A DNA stretch of 64,000 bases from Margaritifera margaritifera (GCA_029931535.1 JAQPZY010001628.1:2872501-2936500), one strand, 5' to 3'. Shown: positions 45,382 to 59,423, counted from the stretch's first letter. Numbers and translations: made by a program. The notes: a model not told the origin generated them from the letters alone.

Positions 45382-46424
45382 ATTGGTTGGTTCTGGGTGC
45401 TGTTGTTGGCTTTGATTATCACTTGCTTGGTTCTGGGTGCTGTTGTTGGCTTTGGTTATCACTTGGTTGGTTCAGAGTGCTGTTGTTGACTTTGGTTATC
45501 ATTTGGTTGGTTCTGGGTGCTGTTGTTGGCTTTGGTTATCACTTGGTTGGTTCAGGGTGCTGTTGTTGGCTTTGGTTATCACTTGCTTGGTTCAGAGTGC
45601 TGTTGTTGGCTTTGGTTATCACTTGCTTGGTTCAGAGTGCTGTTGTTGGCTTTGGTTATCACTTGCTTGGTTCTGGGTGTTGTTGTTGGCTTTGGTTATC
45701 ACTTGGTTGGTTCAGAGTGCTGTTATTGACTTTGGTTATCACTTGGTTGGTTCTGGGTGCTGTTGTTGGCTTTGATTATCACTTGCTTGGTTCTGGGTGC
45801 TGTTGTTGGCTTTGGTTATCACTTGCTTGGTTCAGAGTGCTGTTGTTGACTTTGGTTATCATTTGGTTGGTTCTGGGTGCTGTTGTTGGCTTTGGTTATC
45901 ACTTGGTTGGTTCAGGGTGCTGTTGTTGGCTTTGGTTATCACTTGCTTGGTTCAGAGTGCTGTTGTTGGCTTTGGTTATCACTTGCTTGGTTCAGAGTGC
46001 TGTTGTTGGCTTTGGTTATCACTTGCTTGGTTCTGGGTGCTGTTGTTGGCTTTGGTTATCACTTGGTTGGTTCAGAGTGCTGTTGTTGACTTTGGTTATC
46101 ACTTGGTTGGTTCAGAGTGCTGTTGTTGACTTTGGTTATCACTTGGTTGGTTCTGGGTGCTGTTGTTGGCTTTGGTTATCACTTGCTTGGTTCTGGGTGT
46201 TGTTGTTGGCTTTGGTTATCACTTGGTTGGTTCAGAGTGCTGTTGTTGGCTTTGGTTATCATTTGGTTGGTTCTGGGTGCTGTTGTTGGCTTTGGTTATC
46301 ATTTGGTTGGTTCTGGGTGCTGTTGTTGGCTTTGGTTATCATTTGGTTGGTTCTGGGTGCTGTTGTTGGCTTTGGTTATCATTTGGTTGGTTCTGGGTGC
46401 TGTTGTTGGCTTTGGTTATCACTT
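45382..46424. repeat. 40 bp minisatellite, 26 copies, with 360 bp higher-order repeat
   Basis: The unit is TTGGTTCTGGGTGCTGTTGT followed by TGGCTTTGGTTATCACTTGG or close variants (CAGAG for CTGGG, GAC for GGC). Nine-unit blocks 45421-45780 and 45781-46140 are nearly identical base for base. The 422-codon open frame across it is a by-product of the repeat and not a gene. Confidence 0.95.
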
Positions 46425-47770
46425 TTATACTTCACAATCATTTATAAAGGTCTGAACTTTGCTGAAGAAGTTGAAAGTTTTATTAAATGTTATGTTTATG
46501 TGGCTAGACAAAAGAAAATAAAAATCTATTTGAAAAAGTTTCGTGCCTAAGAGAAACAAATAATTTCTGGTATTGAATATCATAGGTTTTGTATTAAAAG
46601 ACAGGACGAGTATACTCGATTCCCTTAACAATGATACTCGGGTGTTGACAAAACATTGTTGGTAAAGAAATCGAAGATATATATTCTACATTTATTGCAG
46701 AGCCTTTTATGTGTGATGGAATATTTTCTCTGACCGCTTAGAAAGTATTTTGAAGGTGTGTTCATCTTTAGAGTAATGTTTCTTGTTAATGCTGTTAATT
46801 CATCAATAAGTTTTGCATCATATTGCAAATTATTTTAAAGTAATGTAGCAGATGGGGGAACTTTTGTTTCTGATACTTTTTATCTACATAACTGTTGAGT
46901 GTGTTTAGGTTATTTCTTAAGTCACTCGGGAAATTTTGACCAACTCATAAGATCAATAGCTCAGCCGAATATTCCGGTGCAAAATCATCAATTGTCTCAA
47001 AAATGTAATAAATGTATGTTTATGACGTAATGTGACAAGCGACACATCCAGATTATAGAGGTAAATGCTCCGATGACAAATTTAAAGTCAAATTCAGTAA
47101 TGAATCTGGCACTCAGCCCAAGCAGCAGCGGCATAAGTTTCTAGGGTTGGTCTAAATACAAGATATGCACATATGATTCAAACATCTTTTGGAGACATGA
47201 GAGTTAGGTTACTGCGGCATTCCAAATATTTTGGTATATATGTTATCCTCCATTGGATTGGTATAACTACCTAGTTAATTTTAAGGTTTATCAAAATCCA
47301 TTTGTTTCAGCAAAATTCTCCCAGTAATTGCTATTGGCATAACTAACCAAAAAGTAATGTCTTTCCATCATTTACTTTTTAAAAAAGGTCTTAGTTGTCT
47401 ATAGTTTGTGTAACAATTTCTACCCTCTCTTTACGTAGGTCACGTCCACTTCTTTCAACAGCTGATTCTGAACTTATCATAACCAGCACATGACTTTCTG
47501 CCATGGTCATTATGGTAGATAAACACACGTTTCATGTGCATTCCTGTACTTGTAGGAAGGGTTATTTAAAAATAGAAAGGGATAGTTAAACATGCAATAA
47601 CGAGAAGAGGCTAAAATGAAAGGTTCATACGGTGAAATGCACATTTTATGATTTGCACTTACAAATTAACGAATGCAAATAGAGTAAATATTGATAATAA
47701 AAGAGGAAAAAACTGTTTGGCAAAATATAAATTTCTGCCTAGCATTTGAAACAATTGGGGGAATAACAGG
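46425..47770. other. Non-coding stretch
   Basis: No exon or known element was recognised. AT-rich single-copy-looking sequence. Confidence 0.4.
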
Positions 47771-48394
47771 GTTCCTGGATAGTAAATACCTGGGTGTTGG
47801 ATAGTAGATAACTGAGTGTTGGTGGTAGATAACTGATTGATGGATAGTAGATATTTGGTTGGTGGATGGTTGATAACTAGGTGTTGATAGTAGATAATTG
47901 GTTGGTGGATAGTAGATCACTGGGTGCTGAATAGTAGATAACTGGGTGCTAACATTAGATAACTAGACTCTGGATAGAAGATCACTAGGTGTTGGTGGTA
48001 TATAATTCGTTGGTGTATAGTAGATAACTGGGTACTGGATAGTAGACAATTGGTTTGTGGATAGTAGGTAACTGGGTGCTGGATAGTAAAAAAACTTGTT
48101 TGTGGATAGTAGGTAACTGGGTACTGGATATTAGATAATTGGTTTGTGGATAGTAGGTAACTGGGTGCTTGATAGTAGATAACTGGTTTGTGGATAGTAG
48201 ATAATTGGTTGGTGGATAGTAGATAACTGGTTGGTGAATAGTAGATCACTAGATGTTGATAGTAGGTAATTGGTTAGTGGATAATAGCTCATTGGGTGTT
48301 GGATAGTAGATAACTGGTTTTTGGACAGTAAATTACTGTGTGCCGGACAGTAGACAACTAGGTGGTGGATAGTAGATAACTGGGTATTGATATG
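47771..48394. repeat. ~22 bp degenerate minisatellite, about 28 copies
   Basis: The unit is close to GGATAGTAGATAACTGGTTG with GTG/GGTG extensions. Units are more diverged than in neighbouring arrays, so this one is older. Minus-strand ORFs rich in YLLSTNQLSTI are repeat artefacts. Confidence 0.9.
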
Positions 48395-49763
48395 TAAAGA
48401 TTATGAAGATGGTATTTTTGTTTTTAGAAAAGGAGAGTAGGATATGGTTGGGGATATTATAGAATAGGGTAAGGATTTTAAGTTTATAAGTGGGATCATA
48501 GGGTGGTAAAGACAGATAAGAAAGTTAGTTTTGTTATAAAGCAAAGCAAAATACGGCATTTCATTTCATTTAGAGTGCAGACAAACTTCCATTTTCCCTG
48601 TTGACAAATTCTAACCCCTTACATATCGCTCCAAAATAGAACCATCATTTTGCAAAAACAGATAGACTCCTGACGTGAAACGTATGTCGTCATACGGCAT
48701 TTCAGTTCGAGTGCTACACTGTTAAAAAACACACCTTTCAACATGGCGGGTTCATGTGTAATTTCCCGTTTGTCCTCATAAATTTTCGACCCTTTGTCCC
48801 AATAAACTTTCGACCAATTATTTTCCCATGTTAATTTCCCTTTTGTCCCTATAAACTTTCGACCATTAATTTTCTCATGTTAATTTCCCATTTGTCCATA
48901 TAAACGTTTGGCTCTATTTAACACGGGGCTGCTCTACAACAGTTCATTCAGAGGGCAGACAAACTCACATTTTCCTCCAAACAAATGCTACACTATTACA
49001 CAAACAGACAGACTCATCTGACGTCATACGGTATTTCCGTTTGAGTGCAGACCGTTACCTAATGCTACACTGTTACAATGTAGCTATGAACCAAGATGGC
49101 GCTTATGTTAAATTCCCCTTATGCCCCCTATTTTTTCATCCTATTTAACAGGACCCCCGTTGGCTCTCAAGTGCCATCCTCTACTACTCCCACTGGGCCT
49201 GCCCCCCTCTCCCTCCCCCCGCCCCACTTGCGGGAGTTGCTTGTTCGTTTGCTACGCCACTGGACAAAGAATTGTTTTAAAAAAATAATTCATTCATGAA
49301 AACATTTGAAATTTTTTGTGTACACATATTAGAGACGCGTATGTGGAATTATAACTACGGTCAAGTTCGTGGATTTTGAGTAAAAGTGAAACAAAAAATG
49401 GGCTATAATGGAAATAATAATAAAAAAACTATATAAGGTTGTCCATATGGCGAGTGCCTTTGAGCTGAGAGTAACGCCAAGGTGTGTATGTTGGTAACCG
49501 AAGATGAGTTGCTTACCTTTGAGGACTATATTCGACTAGTCTCGAAGAATCCGTTTGTAAATACTGTTTAAACCAATCAGATAGTTGTTTCAAATAGGCA
49601 TTTATATCCCTTACAATGTTACCAATATTACCCGAGCTACAAGATACAGACCTGCCATAAGTGTGTTTGATTTTAGCAGGATCAGTGAACTTTAGGCAGG
49701 ATCAGTACAAAATTTACTTTGGTGAACCTGTGGGTTAGTTAAAAAGAATCATAAATTCGAGCC

Positions 49764-49853
<90 letters not shown>

Positions 49854-50441
49854 TAAACAAGCTTTCAAACTGAGTGTGCAAGCAGTTAGTATCAAGTAAC
49901 GTGAAGAACCAATGCGTTAGAAATTGAAAATAATGCGTTAAAACACACTTTATATGAAAGGTCTTTCATGTAAAAAAAAATTGATAAGACGCTAAAATAT
50001 GCTTTAATGCTTTAAAAACGTACTTCTAACGCGTTATATGATATATTATTATTTTTTTAAGCGTTAAAAAAGTTAAAACGCGTTAGAAGTATGGTTAATG
50101 CATTAGAATCAATTTTAACGCGTTAGTGATGGAAGTTCTGTTCAATCAGAACAGGTTTTACACGCATTTCTTGATAATACGAATCTACCATCTTCTTTTT
50201 TATAGTAGGGGATACATATAAATGTCAGTCACCATTCATGCAATTTCTGTCGACTTTAAATATCAGTATCATAATCCTCATATAAAAAAAACAGAGATAA
50301 GGAAAGAGATCCTATTGTGACGAGGAAACACATGGACAGTAATTTCGTTTCGTTAAAAGCTTAAGATTTGATTTTAAATGTTAGCGGGTTTTGTAGCTCC
50401 ATCTAGCGTCTTAGTTTTTGGTCACGTGATCCCGCCTGTTG

Positions 50442-50443
<2 letters not shown>
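48395..50443. other. Non-coding stretch with AT microsatellite
   Basis: A pure TA run lies at about 49767-49850. 48740-48960 contains diverged short repeats with TTTCGACCATTAATTTTC and TAATTTCCCATTTGTCC. 49141-49262 is C-rich and ends GTTTGCTACGCCACTGG; CTGCTACGCCACTGG also occurs at about 44899, suggesting a shared transposon end. An inverted pair ACTTCTAACGCGTT / AACGCGTTAGAAGT (50022-50035, 50077-50090) sits in an AT-rich stretch. Confidence 0.45.

Positions 50444-50521
<78 letters not shown>
50444..50521. repeat. TA microsatellite
   Basis: A pure TA dinucleotide run of about 39 units. Confidence 0.97.
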
Positions 50522-50522
<1 letters not shown>

Positions 50523-50830
50523 GAGCCAACTGTGGTTGCGATGGTGGTGTGGTATGGTTTGATGTAGCCTGAAGACGTACCTCTGAGCGAAGCAGTATAG
50601 CCACCCCGCCGTAACAAACACATTTGGCCGTAGTTCACCGAACAGGAAAAGGCAAGACCGGGAGATTCTAAAAGATAGGAAGGGCTTTCGTCGACCGGAG
50701 AAAAGGAGCTTCAAGGCCCGTTCTAAGAGCACAGGAATCTTGTTGTTACGACTTCTCAGGAATACAGATTATAACCGAGGTTTCGGCTTTTCTCTTTATT
50801 ACGTCTTTGTTCGTCTCGTTGTCGATCTAG

Positions 50831-51194
50831 AAGAAGAGACGATCACGACTGCGACCCAGTCGGCGACATAGTCGACGACCACAACTGAGACCCAGTCGGC
50901 GATCCAGTAGACGACCCAGTCGACGACCACGACTGCGACCCAGTCGGCGACATAGTCGACGACCACGACTGCGACCCAGTCAACGATCCAGTAGACAACC
51001 CAGTCGACGACCACGACTGCGTCCCAGTCGGCGATCGAGTAGACGACCCAGTCGACGACTACGACTGCGACCCAGTCAGCGATCCAGTAGACGACCCAGT
51101 CGACGACCACGACTGCGACCCAGTCGGCGACCACGATTGCGACCTAGTCGGCGACCCAGTCGACGACCACGACTGCGACCCAGTCGGCGACCCT
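50831..51194 (+). repeat. Arg/Ser-rich GC-richer minisatellite with coding-like frame
   Basis: It consists of irregular units of CGACCCAGTCGGCGA, CCAGTAGACGACCCAGTCGA and CGACCACGACTGCGACC. On the plus strand one frame stays open for about 120 codons from 50831. It is preceded by a pyrimidine-rich tract and CTAG that resembles a splice acceptor, and it reads KKRRSRLRPSRR and repeats of SRRP/RLRPSRR. A TGA at about 51192 interrupts it, but similar RRSSRR wording continues after it. The composition recalls SR-rich or protamine-like basic proteins, but a plain satellite in a favourable frame is equally possible; the minus strand is also open (DWVAVVVVDWV). Confidence 0.4.
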
Positions 51195-53380
<2,186 letters not shown>

Positions 53381-53746
53381 ATGATCCATCATTCGAAGAG
53401 GGGATGTTTGTCACGTGATAAGCAGCTGCAACGCGCAGAATCTTCTGGTGAGACGCAGAAAGTTTCTGGTCAGGTCTACAACGACAGTGCTGGAAGCCTC
53501 TTAGCGTCTTCTCTATCACGTGCGGATAGCCCTGATGCAGCTGTTGCGAGCCATTCCAGAGACACGTTCTTGGAGAGATTAGAAGACGAGCTACACAATA
53601 TGGATGTGGAAAACTGACTTCCATCTTCTTTGCTGGAACTTACAGACAGTCAAAATACGGGACTTCCAGATTCCATGATGAAAGACTCCGACAGGGAGCC
53701 TTTGATGTCAGATGCAGCTTATGAGTATTACCAGAATTCTGTGTAG
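53381..53746 (+). pseudogene. Ser-rich ORF broken by an in-frame TGA, unrecognised
   Basis: The ATG at 53381 opens a 78-codon frame with SLLASSLSRADSPDAAVASH and LERLEDELHNMDVEN, ending at TGA 53615-53617. The same frame continues without stop for 42 more codons (LPSSLLELTDSQNTG ... EYYQNSV) to TAG at 53744. Composition before and after the TGA is alike (Ser, Asp, Glu, Leu), suggesting a single former coding sequence. No family was recognised; a retroelement gag-like origin is possible but unsupported. Confidence 0.35.
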
Positions 53747-54892
53747 TAGAGTGAACAGACATCTGCGTAAATTTGAACACTGTTTTTTAATGCTCGGTTG
53801 AAATTATTTCAATCGAATTTTGGTACCACGCTCTGTACACCCTATGGCCAAATTTTACCTGATGTATACAGAGACAGCTTATAATTTGCTATAATAATAG
53901 TTTTCTCAGGTTGACATAGATGCAGCAATGTTTCTTAATCACAATATTTGTAGCTTTGAGGAATCATTGTACCAATATGTGATTTCAATGGAAATAGGAA
54001 CATACACAAGTGGGAATAGTTTACTAATCTCACTATGGAATCATAATAAACCAGTGGGAATAGTATATTAGTCTCTCTATCGAATCATTTTGTCGAATTG
54101 AAATTTTGTGCAATATCCAACTGGAACTAAATACTGTACAGATGTTGTTAATAATACTAACCAAGATTAAAAAAAAAAAAACAAAAAAAAAACAAAAAAA
54201 CAAACAAACACCTTTCCTTTTAAATATTCTTCAATAACACAGATGTCCCTTTAATATTACTTTCTTGTTTAGCTGACACGTATTTTTGTTTTATCTAAGG
54301 ACCAAAGAGTCAGAATGAAAGAATTCTTATTATTAGTCATTATTAAATCATTTATTAATTTCTTGACGATACGACTGTCTGATTATGGTGATAAGAATAT
54401 GTTTTGCTTTTTTCGTCTGATTTATTAAAGAGAGTTACTATTAACATAAGGATTGGAAATGTTGACATCGTCACATGTAAACACGCAGAAGAAATGTTTG
54501 ACATAATTAATAGTGGCTATGGAAAAGAACTTAGTCTATTGGTTTAAACAACAAAGTAAAATGTATCATACGCATATTAATGTGTACATGTTGTTCTTTT
54601 ACAGAGAACGTTTATACATATGTTTAAATATGTTTAAAAATAGCTTTGTATGAAAGACCTACTATACGGTATATATTAGAATGTCAGGGAACATCTAAAA
54701 AAAAAAATCTCTCTGACTCTCGCTCTCCACAAACATACTTACGAAAAAACTGTGCATTTACGCCTGCCTGGGACTTGTCTTAAAGTTACGTAAAAATGTA
54801 AGGGAAACTTACGAAAAAACGTACGTAATTCTCGTTAGTGAAACACCCGTAGTCACGTACGAAAGTCGCACGTAAAAACTTAAGAAAATAAT
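53747..54892. other. Non-coding stretch
   Basis: An A-rich run with CAAA interruptions lies at 54170-54210. 54735-54890 contains repeated ACTTACGAAAAAAC and ACGTACG motifs (CTTACGAAAAAACGTACGTA, then CACGTACGAAAGTCG), probably a MITE fragment. No exon was seen. Confidence 0.45.
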
Positions 54893-55560
54893 GCGAGTAC
54901 GTTGTTTTGTGAAACGGTGCCCTACACTCCAGCATATTCTATTGTCATGTCAGGTTGCCTTGGCCCAAGGGAGATACATATGGAGACACAACAAGGTCTT
55001 GAGAGAGACGGCAGATATGTTGGAGAGAGAAAGACGGAAAGACCCTAGGATGCCAGGTTCCCGGTTCATCTAATTTGTTAAAGAGGGCACAAGAAACCTG
55101 CAACAACAGACAATGCTGTAATATTCCAAGAAACAAAGTCATGGGGTATGAGAGTAGACCTGGGGAGCAAAACTCATATTCCCAGAAGTTGTACAGACAT
55201 CCCTTCGTCGAGACATCGTCATATGGTCTGAGACTGCAAAGAGGATCGTCTTGGTGGAACTGACCGTCCCATGGGAAGAACGAACGGAAGAGGAACATGA
55301 AAGGTAGACGAAAAACCATGAACTGGTAGAGAGCTGTTGAGCAAAAGGATGGAAAACTTGGCTGATTCCGGTGGAGGTAGGATGCAGGTGGTTTCCTGCA
55401 CAGTCGACCTGGAGGATGCTCAGTCTATTAGGAATAAGAGGAAGATCACGGAAAGCATCAGTGCAGTCATAGCGTCCAGTTGGATCTGGCTGAGACGTGA
55501 TGAAAAGAATTGGCAGCCAACACAGACAGGCAGTGTCTGATCAATACTGTCTCCCCGCCA
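54893..55560 (+). pseudogene. Relic of a retroelement polyprotein C-terminus (zinc-knuckle plus PD-(D/E)xK-like region)
   Basis: Plus-strand fragments in shifting frames read LQHILLSCQVALAQGRYIW and RHNKVLRETADMLERERRK (54915-55040). They continue with FPEVVQT, DIVIWSETAKRIVLVELTV and PWEERTEEEHER (about 55178-55300), then LIPVEVGC (about 55350) and SSWIWLRRDEKNW (55480-55515). This order (Cys/His segment, RHN, DIVxW...ELTVPWE, VEVGxRG) is that of the C-terminal region found in many animal retroelement pol ORFs and resembling restriction-like endonucleases. At least two frameshifts and several stops make it non-functional. No reverse transcriptase was found upstream. Confidence 0.6.
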
Positions 55561-55685
55561 TCTGGAAGGTGTACCGAGATAAGGGTCGAAACACTCTGTA
55601 AAGGATGGGAACTCGGCTGATGACGTCTGTATAACCGCAGTCCAACTGTATATCAATACTCATCTAAGATCTTCAACTTAATGTA

Positions 55686-55900
55686 CCCCTGGGCGAGATC
55701 TATTTACTGGTGTGCATCAATATTTTGGTCTTGTTGGGCAAAGTCCACTTTAAGTTATTTTGCCTAAAGGGCACTCACAATCTCTAATTAATTTTAAAAG
55801 GCACTTAAAAGCTCTAACATTAACTATATAGATCTTATCTTGACGACTAGGTGTGAATTGATTTACTGATTTTGTTATACCTTGCACCTGTTGATGACAA
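55686..55900 (+). repeat. ~200 bp inverted repeat, left arm
   Basis: It begins CCCCTGGGCGAGATCTATTT and ends TTGCACCTGTTGATGACAAG. It contains CAATATTTTGGTCTTGTTGG and GACTAGGTGTGAATTGATTT. It is the reverse complement, by eye at about 80 percent, of 57411-57601. Confidence 0.75.
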
Positions 55901-56103
55901 GTTTAAATAAGATATATTGATGATGTCTGGCTCAGCCATGGGTGTACTTATGAAATACACTGATAAGGATGGAGCCTTACCTTTACCGCCATCAGCACAG
56001 ACTTATGAAATGCATGTGAGAACAATGACGTAGCTATTATATTATGCAATAGACCGTAATAGCATCTTAAGGGATAATGATATATTATGCTAATGATAAC
56101 ATA

Positions 56104-56187
<84 letters not shown>

Positions 56188-57103
56188 TAGTAGGTAATAT
56201 ACCTCTATCTAGTTATCAATAGAAGATATTTTCATTAATTTCCTACGTTAATACTGGATATATCGTATAGTATAAAAAAACGTAATATGTAACGGGTGGC
56301 GAAGCCGCAAGTAAAAATACATCGTTTTGTACCACACGAAGAATTAAATCTGGTATTAAAGTAAGAAAATAATATTTCCTTTTATTATATACCAAACTTG
56401 CTTCTGAATTGAAGCTTCCAAAATTAAACTCACTCTTCCATACACTAACTCCTCGCCCGTTTTGTAAGTTCACCTCAGTTTCAATCCCATTTATTGGCTG
56501 GTCATAAATATCAGGAATTTGAGAGAACTGTTGATTTATGATGAAGCAGTCTGTTGCATTAAATAACGTTTTTGACATTCTGTAAACTTATTTCAGCCTA
56601 TCTGACCACACAAACAAGTCCGATTGCGCGATGCTACACCGGTTTTTCACATGGACTCAGGCCACAATTATTACTTCCAGGTCAGTAGCCAACGAATGTA
56701 GTCCCAGTCTAGTCTTAGAGCATTGTTTACTCTGTCACTTTGGTGGTGATACATGAGTTGGATTTAGGCATAATTGATATTGATTTAAAAGAAATTGTTT
56801 ATTCTTTAGAGTAATGAGGCATTCTTTCTGGTCCGGAAGTGAAACTTGTGACCCACTGCACGTTGTTTGAAAACTGGGACATCAACACAAACTATAAGGG
56901 GGTAAAACAAAGATATATACTAACAACTGTGATTTAAACATGCAGGTAAAAAGGTTTGTATTGTTTTGGTAAATGTTTTTCTCGAAAATTTTAGAATGCA
57001 GAAATGTTGACACAACTGCAAATCTTCTACAGGGATAACAATAATGGGCGCAAACTCGAAATATATTGTCTTCTTGACCAACTAAATTATCGTTCTTTGA
57101 ACT

Positions 57104-57173
<70 letters not shown>

Positions 57174-57410
57174 CAGAATTTCATTCTTTATTGTTAAAGT
57201 GAACCAGTTTTAGACCGCCATTAACGGCTTTTAGATAGCGATTCTGCGTTAAAAAGTAGTAGTTAACTGTATCTTTCACAAAATATTTGGCAAGCTCTTT
57301 CTAGCAGTATTCGCCGCTTTTTAATTGCGATGAAATGCTAATTTGGAAAAGGTAAAAACTTCAAACAGTCAGATATCTTTTGCATGAATGTATCATATTT
57401 AATGTATCTT
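55901..57410. other. Segment between the inverted arms
   Basis: It contains a TA run (about 56108-56181), a degenerate GTGGCGAAGCC repeat core (56290), a minus-strand ORF (annotated) and a GA run (57106-57170). No transposase was recognised. Confidence 0.45.
56243..56578 (-). CDS. Hypothetical ORF or candidate first exon
   Basis: A 111-codon frame begins MSKTLFNATDCFIINQQFSQ and continues IPDIYDQPINGIETEVNLQ. Up to residue 50 the composition looks protein-like. An aGTGAGT donor consensus follows SVWK (about 56430), after which the frame becomes hydrophobic and low-quality. A single short exon read from 56578 down to about 56430 is therefore possible. No family was recognised and no second exon found. 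Confidence 0.22.
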   Translation of the reverse strand: MSKTLFNATDCFIINQQFSQIPDIYDQPINGIETEVNLQNGRGVSVWKSEFNFGSFNSEASLVYNKRKYYFLTLIPDLILRVVQNDVFLLAASPPVTYYVFLYYTIYPVLT

Positions 57411-57601
57411 ACCATCAACAGGTTAAAGGTATAACAAAATCACTAAATCAATTCACACCTAGTCGTCAATATTCATATTTGATGTTACAGCTCATAAGTG
57501 CTTTAAAAATTAATTAGAGATTAGAAGTGCCTTCTAGGCAAATTAACTTAAAGTGGGCTTAGCCCAACCAGACCAAAATATTATTGATTTCGCCCTGGGT
57601 T
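57411..57601 (-). repeat. ~200 bp inverted repeat, right arm
   Basis: It starts ACCATCAACAGGTTAAAGGT and ends GATTTCGCCCTGGGT. It pairs with 55686-55900; a third partial member lies at 52125-52190. Arms have diverged, so the pair is not recent. Confidence 0.75.
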
Positions 57602-58640
57602 ACATGTAGCTAAGGCTCTTACATAACTTTAGTGTGTAATCTTGATATTGCCCATCATTACATTAAAATTTGACCCTTAGAGTTAACAATTTATCTTTTC
57701 ATATGTGGTGAATACTCCCTCTTATACTGGGGAAAACAGAAGTTGGATAGTGCTAAGAACAGTTTCTATATGTACCGACAATTCGCTTTATTTTAGAAAT
57801 GAACAGAAAAGAAGAAAACTTTATTGAAAAAATTCATACTCAGGCCATTCCTATATGGCATATGAGTCAAGTACAGTCAAAGTTATATTATATATGACTC
57901 CATCATGGTATAATATAAATAAGAGAGAGAAGAGAGAAAAAGCAAATAGTATACAAGTTTTATAAAAATTATATAAAAAAAATTGGAACTTTTTTTCTAA
58001 AACAGATAACCAATCTTGTTTGTGTTGATTTAAGAGGACGGTTTTAATATATATCCTTATGACACAAATATTATCGTTTCTGTTATTTACCATACATCAT
58101 ATCATCTTACCTTTTAAAGAATTGCCCTTATATGCTTTATTTATTTATGGTATAAAGACCAGAATGAACATCTAAGCACATCATTCTATATTCCATTATT
58201 GTGATGTGTAATTAATGTTTCAAGACACCTGGATACTTCTTGTCATATTTATTGATGATGTGTAATTAATGTTTCAAGACACCTGGATACATTCTTATCA
58301 TATTTATTGTGATGTGTCATTAATGTTTCAAGACACCTTGATACATTCTTATCAAATTTATTGATGATGTGTCATTAATGTTTCAAGACACCTGGATACA
58401 TTCTTATCATATTTATTGATAATGTAATTAATGTTTCAAGACACCTGGATACATTCTTATCATATTGATGATATCTAATGATATTTAGGGTATGTTTTAT
58501 GAACAAGAGTTATTTCTATACGACAAACACGATAACATATACAAAGCAGAAAAGAGTTTAAACACAATAAGAATGAAAAGCTAAAAGTATGTACTTTTTA
58601 AATGGAAAGGACACGATGAATCGTTTAACAGTTGTGAACA
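57602..58640. other. Non-coding stretch with a ~59 bp array
   Basis: 58198-58472 contains five units of GATGTGTAATTAATGTTTCA, AGACACCTGGATACATTCTT and ATCATATTTATT. Nothing else was recognised. Confidence 0.6.
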
Positions 58641-58664
58641 AGCTGAAAACATTATTCTTTAAAA

Positions 58665-58853
58665 ATGATAGAAACACAGTATATAGATACCAGTGTAAAT
58701 AAGAATGAAAACCTTGAGCTTTTGAAAGATAACGAGTTTCTCGAATGTTACAGATGTGGAAAAAGATGCGAAGTTGCATTGATCACGAAACAAGAGGAGA
58801 ACAAGAAAGTACATCCAAAAACATCGCACTTAAAAAACAAATGGTACACATGA
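58665..58853 (+). CDS. Small zinc-finger-like ORF, unrecognised
   Basis: A 62-codon frame from ATG to TGA. The C-terminal half has ECYRCGKRCE (C-x2-C-x3-C) followed after about 20 residues by HPKTSHLKN, so it could form a small C/H metal-binding fold. It is intronless and AT-rich. A similar arrangement recurs at 59424, suggesting paralogous genes of one element. Confidence 0.35.
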   Translation: MIETQYIDTSVNKNENLELLKDNEFLECYRCGKRCEVALITKQEENKKVHPKTSHLKNKWYT

Positions 58854-59423
58854 AAAACGGGACAAGGCGACTGCAACGTAGGTAGTGTGCCATCAACGTA
58901 ATAAATAACATCACAAAGGAAATGAAACGAGACACGATTGAAGAATATGAAGTTGATTTTCAATACGTTTTCAAAAAAGCTGAAAACAAATACAATGCGA
59001 AAGACTGCAAGCTGGCAAGAGAGCTTGAACAATATAAAGGGTATTGAGAAAAATTTAGACGTTGATGTAACGTGTGGAACATTTAAACGTCTTTCAAATT
59101 TCATTCAAATATTGTATAGCAGCGATTCACACAACTACTCAATCAAATATGCATTTTTCCTGAGCAAAATATTTATCATATTAAATTTTACAGCATCCAC
59201 GAAACCTTCTATCACAAAGCATCACCACAAAACTAACCAAAATCAGTTGATTTGAAGAACTTTAAAACAATCTGGATGAAATAAAAGCAAATACACTTTT
59301 CACTGTATGTGGATATACATAATCTGAACATTTAGTTTTCCCATACATCTAGCAGAAGTTGAAATTAAACCACACAAATAAATAGTACAATGTAAAAGAA
59401 CAACAGTTGTAAAATGTTACAAT
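58854..59423 (+). other. Broken coding-like stretch
   Basis: A plus-strand frame from 58924 (MKRDTIEEYEVDFQYVFKKA) runs about 40 codons with charged, helical composition and stops at about 59046. Other frames continue to 59255. It is probably the frameshifted remains of one ORF; unrecognised. Confidence 0.3.

Noticed and set aside
45282..46550. 422-codon open frame
   Set aside because: It is produced by the 40 bp repeat (three units make 120 bp, so frames without stops persist). The same sequence is open in overlapping frames and the composition is a pure repeat artefact.
47666..48249. Minus-strand ORFs with YLLSTNQLSTI repeats
   Set aside because: They come from the degenerate 22 bp minisatellite; no domain and no conserved start.
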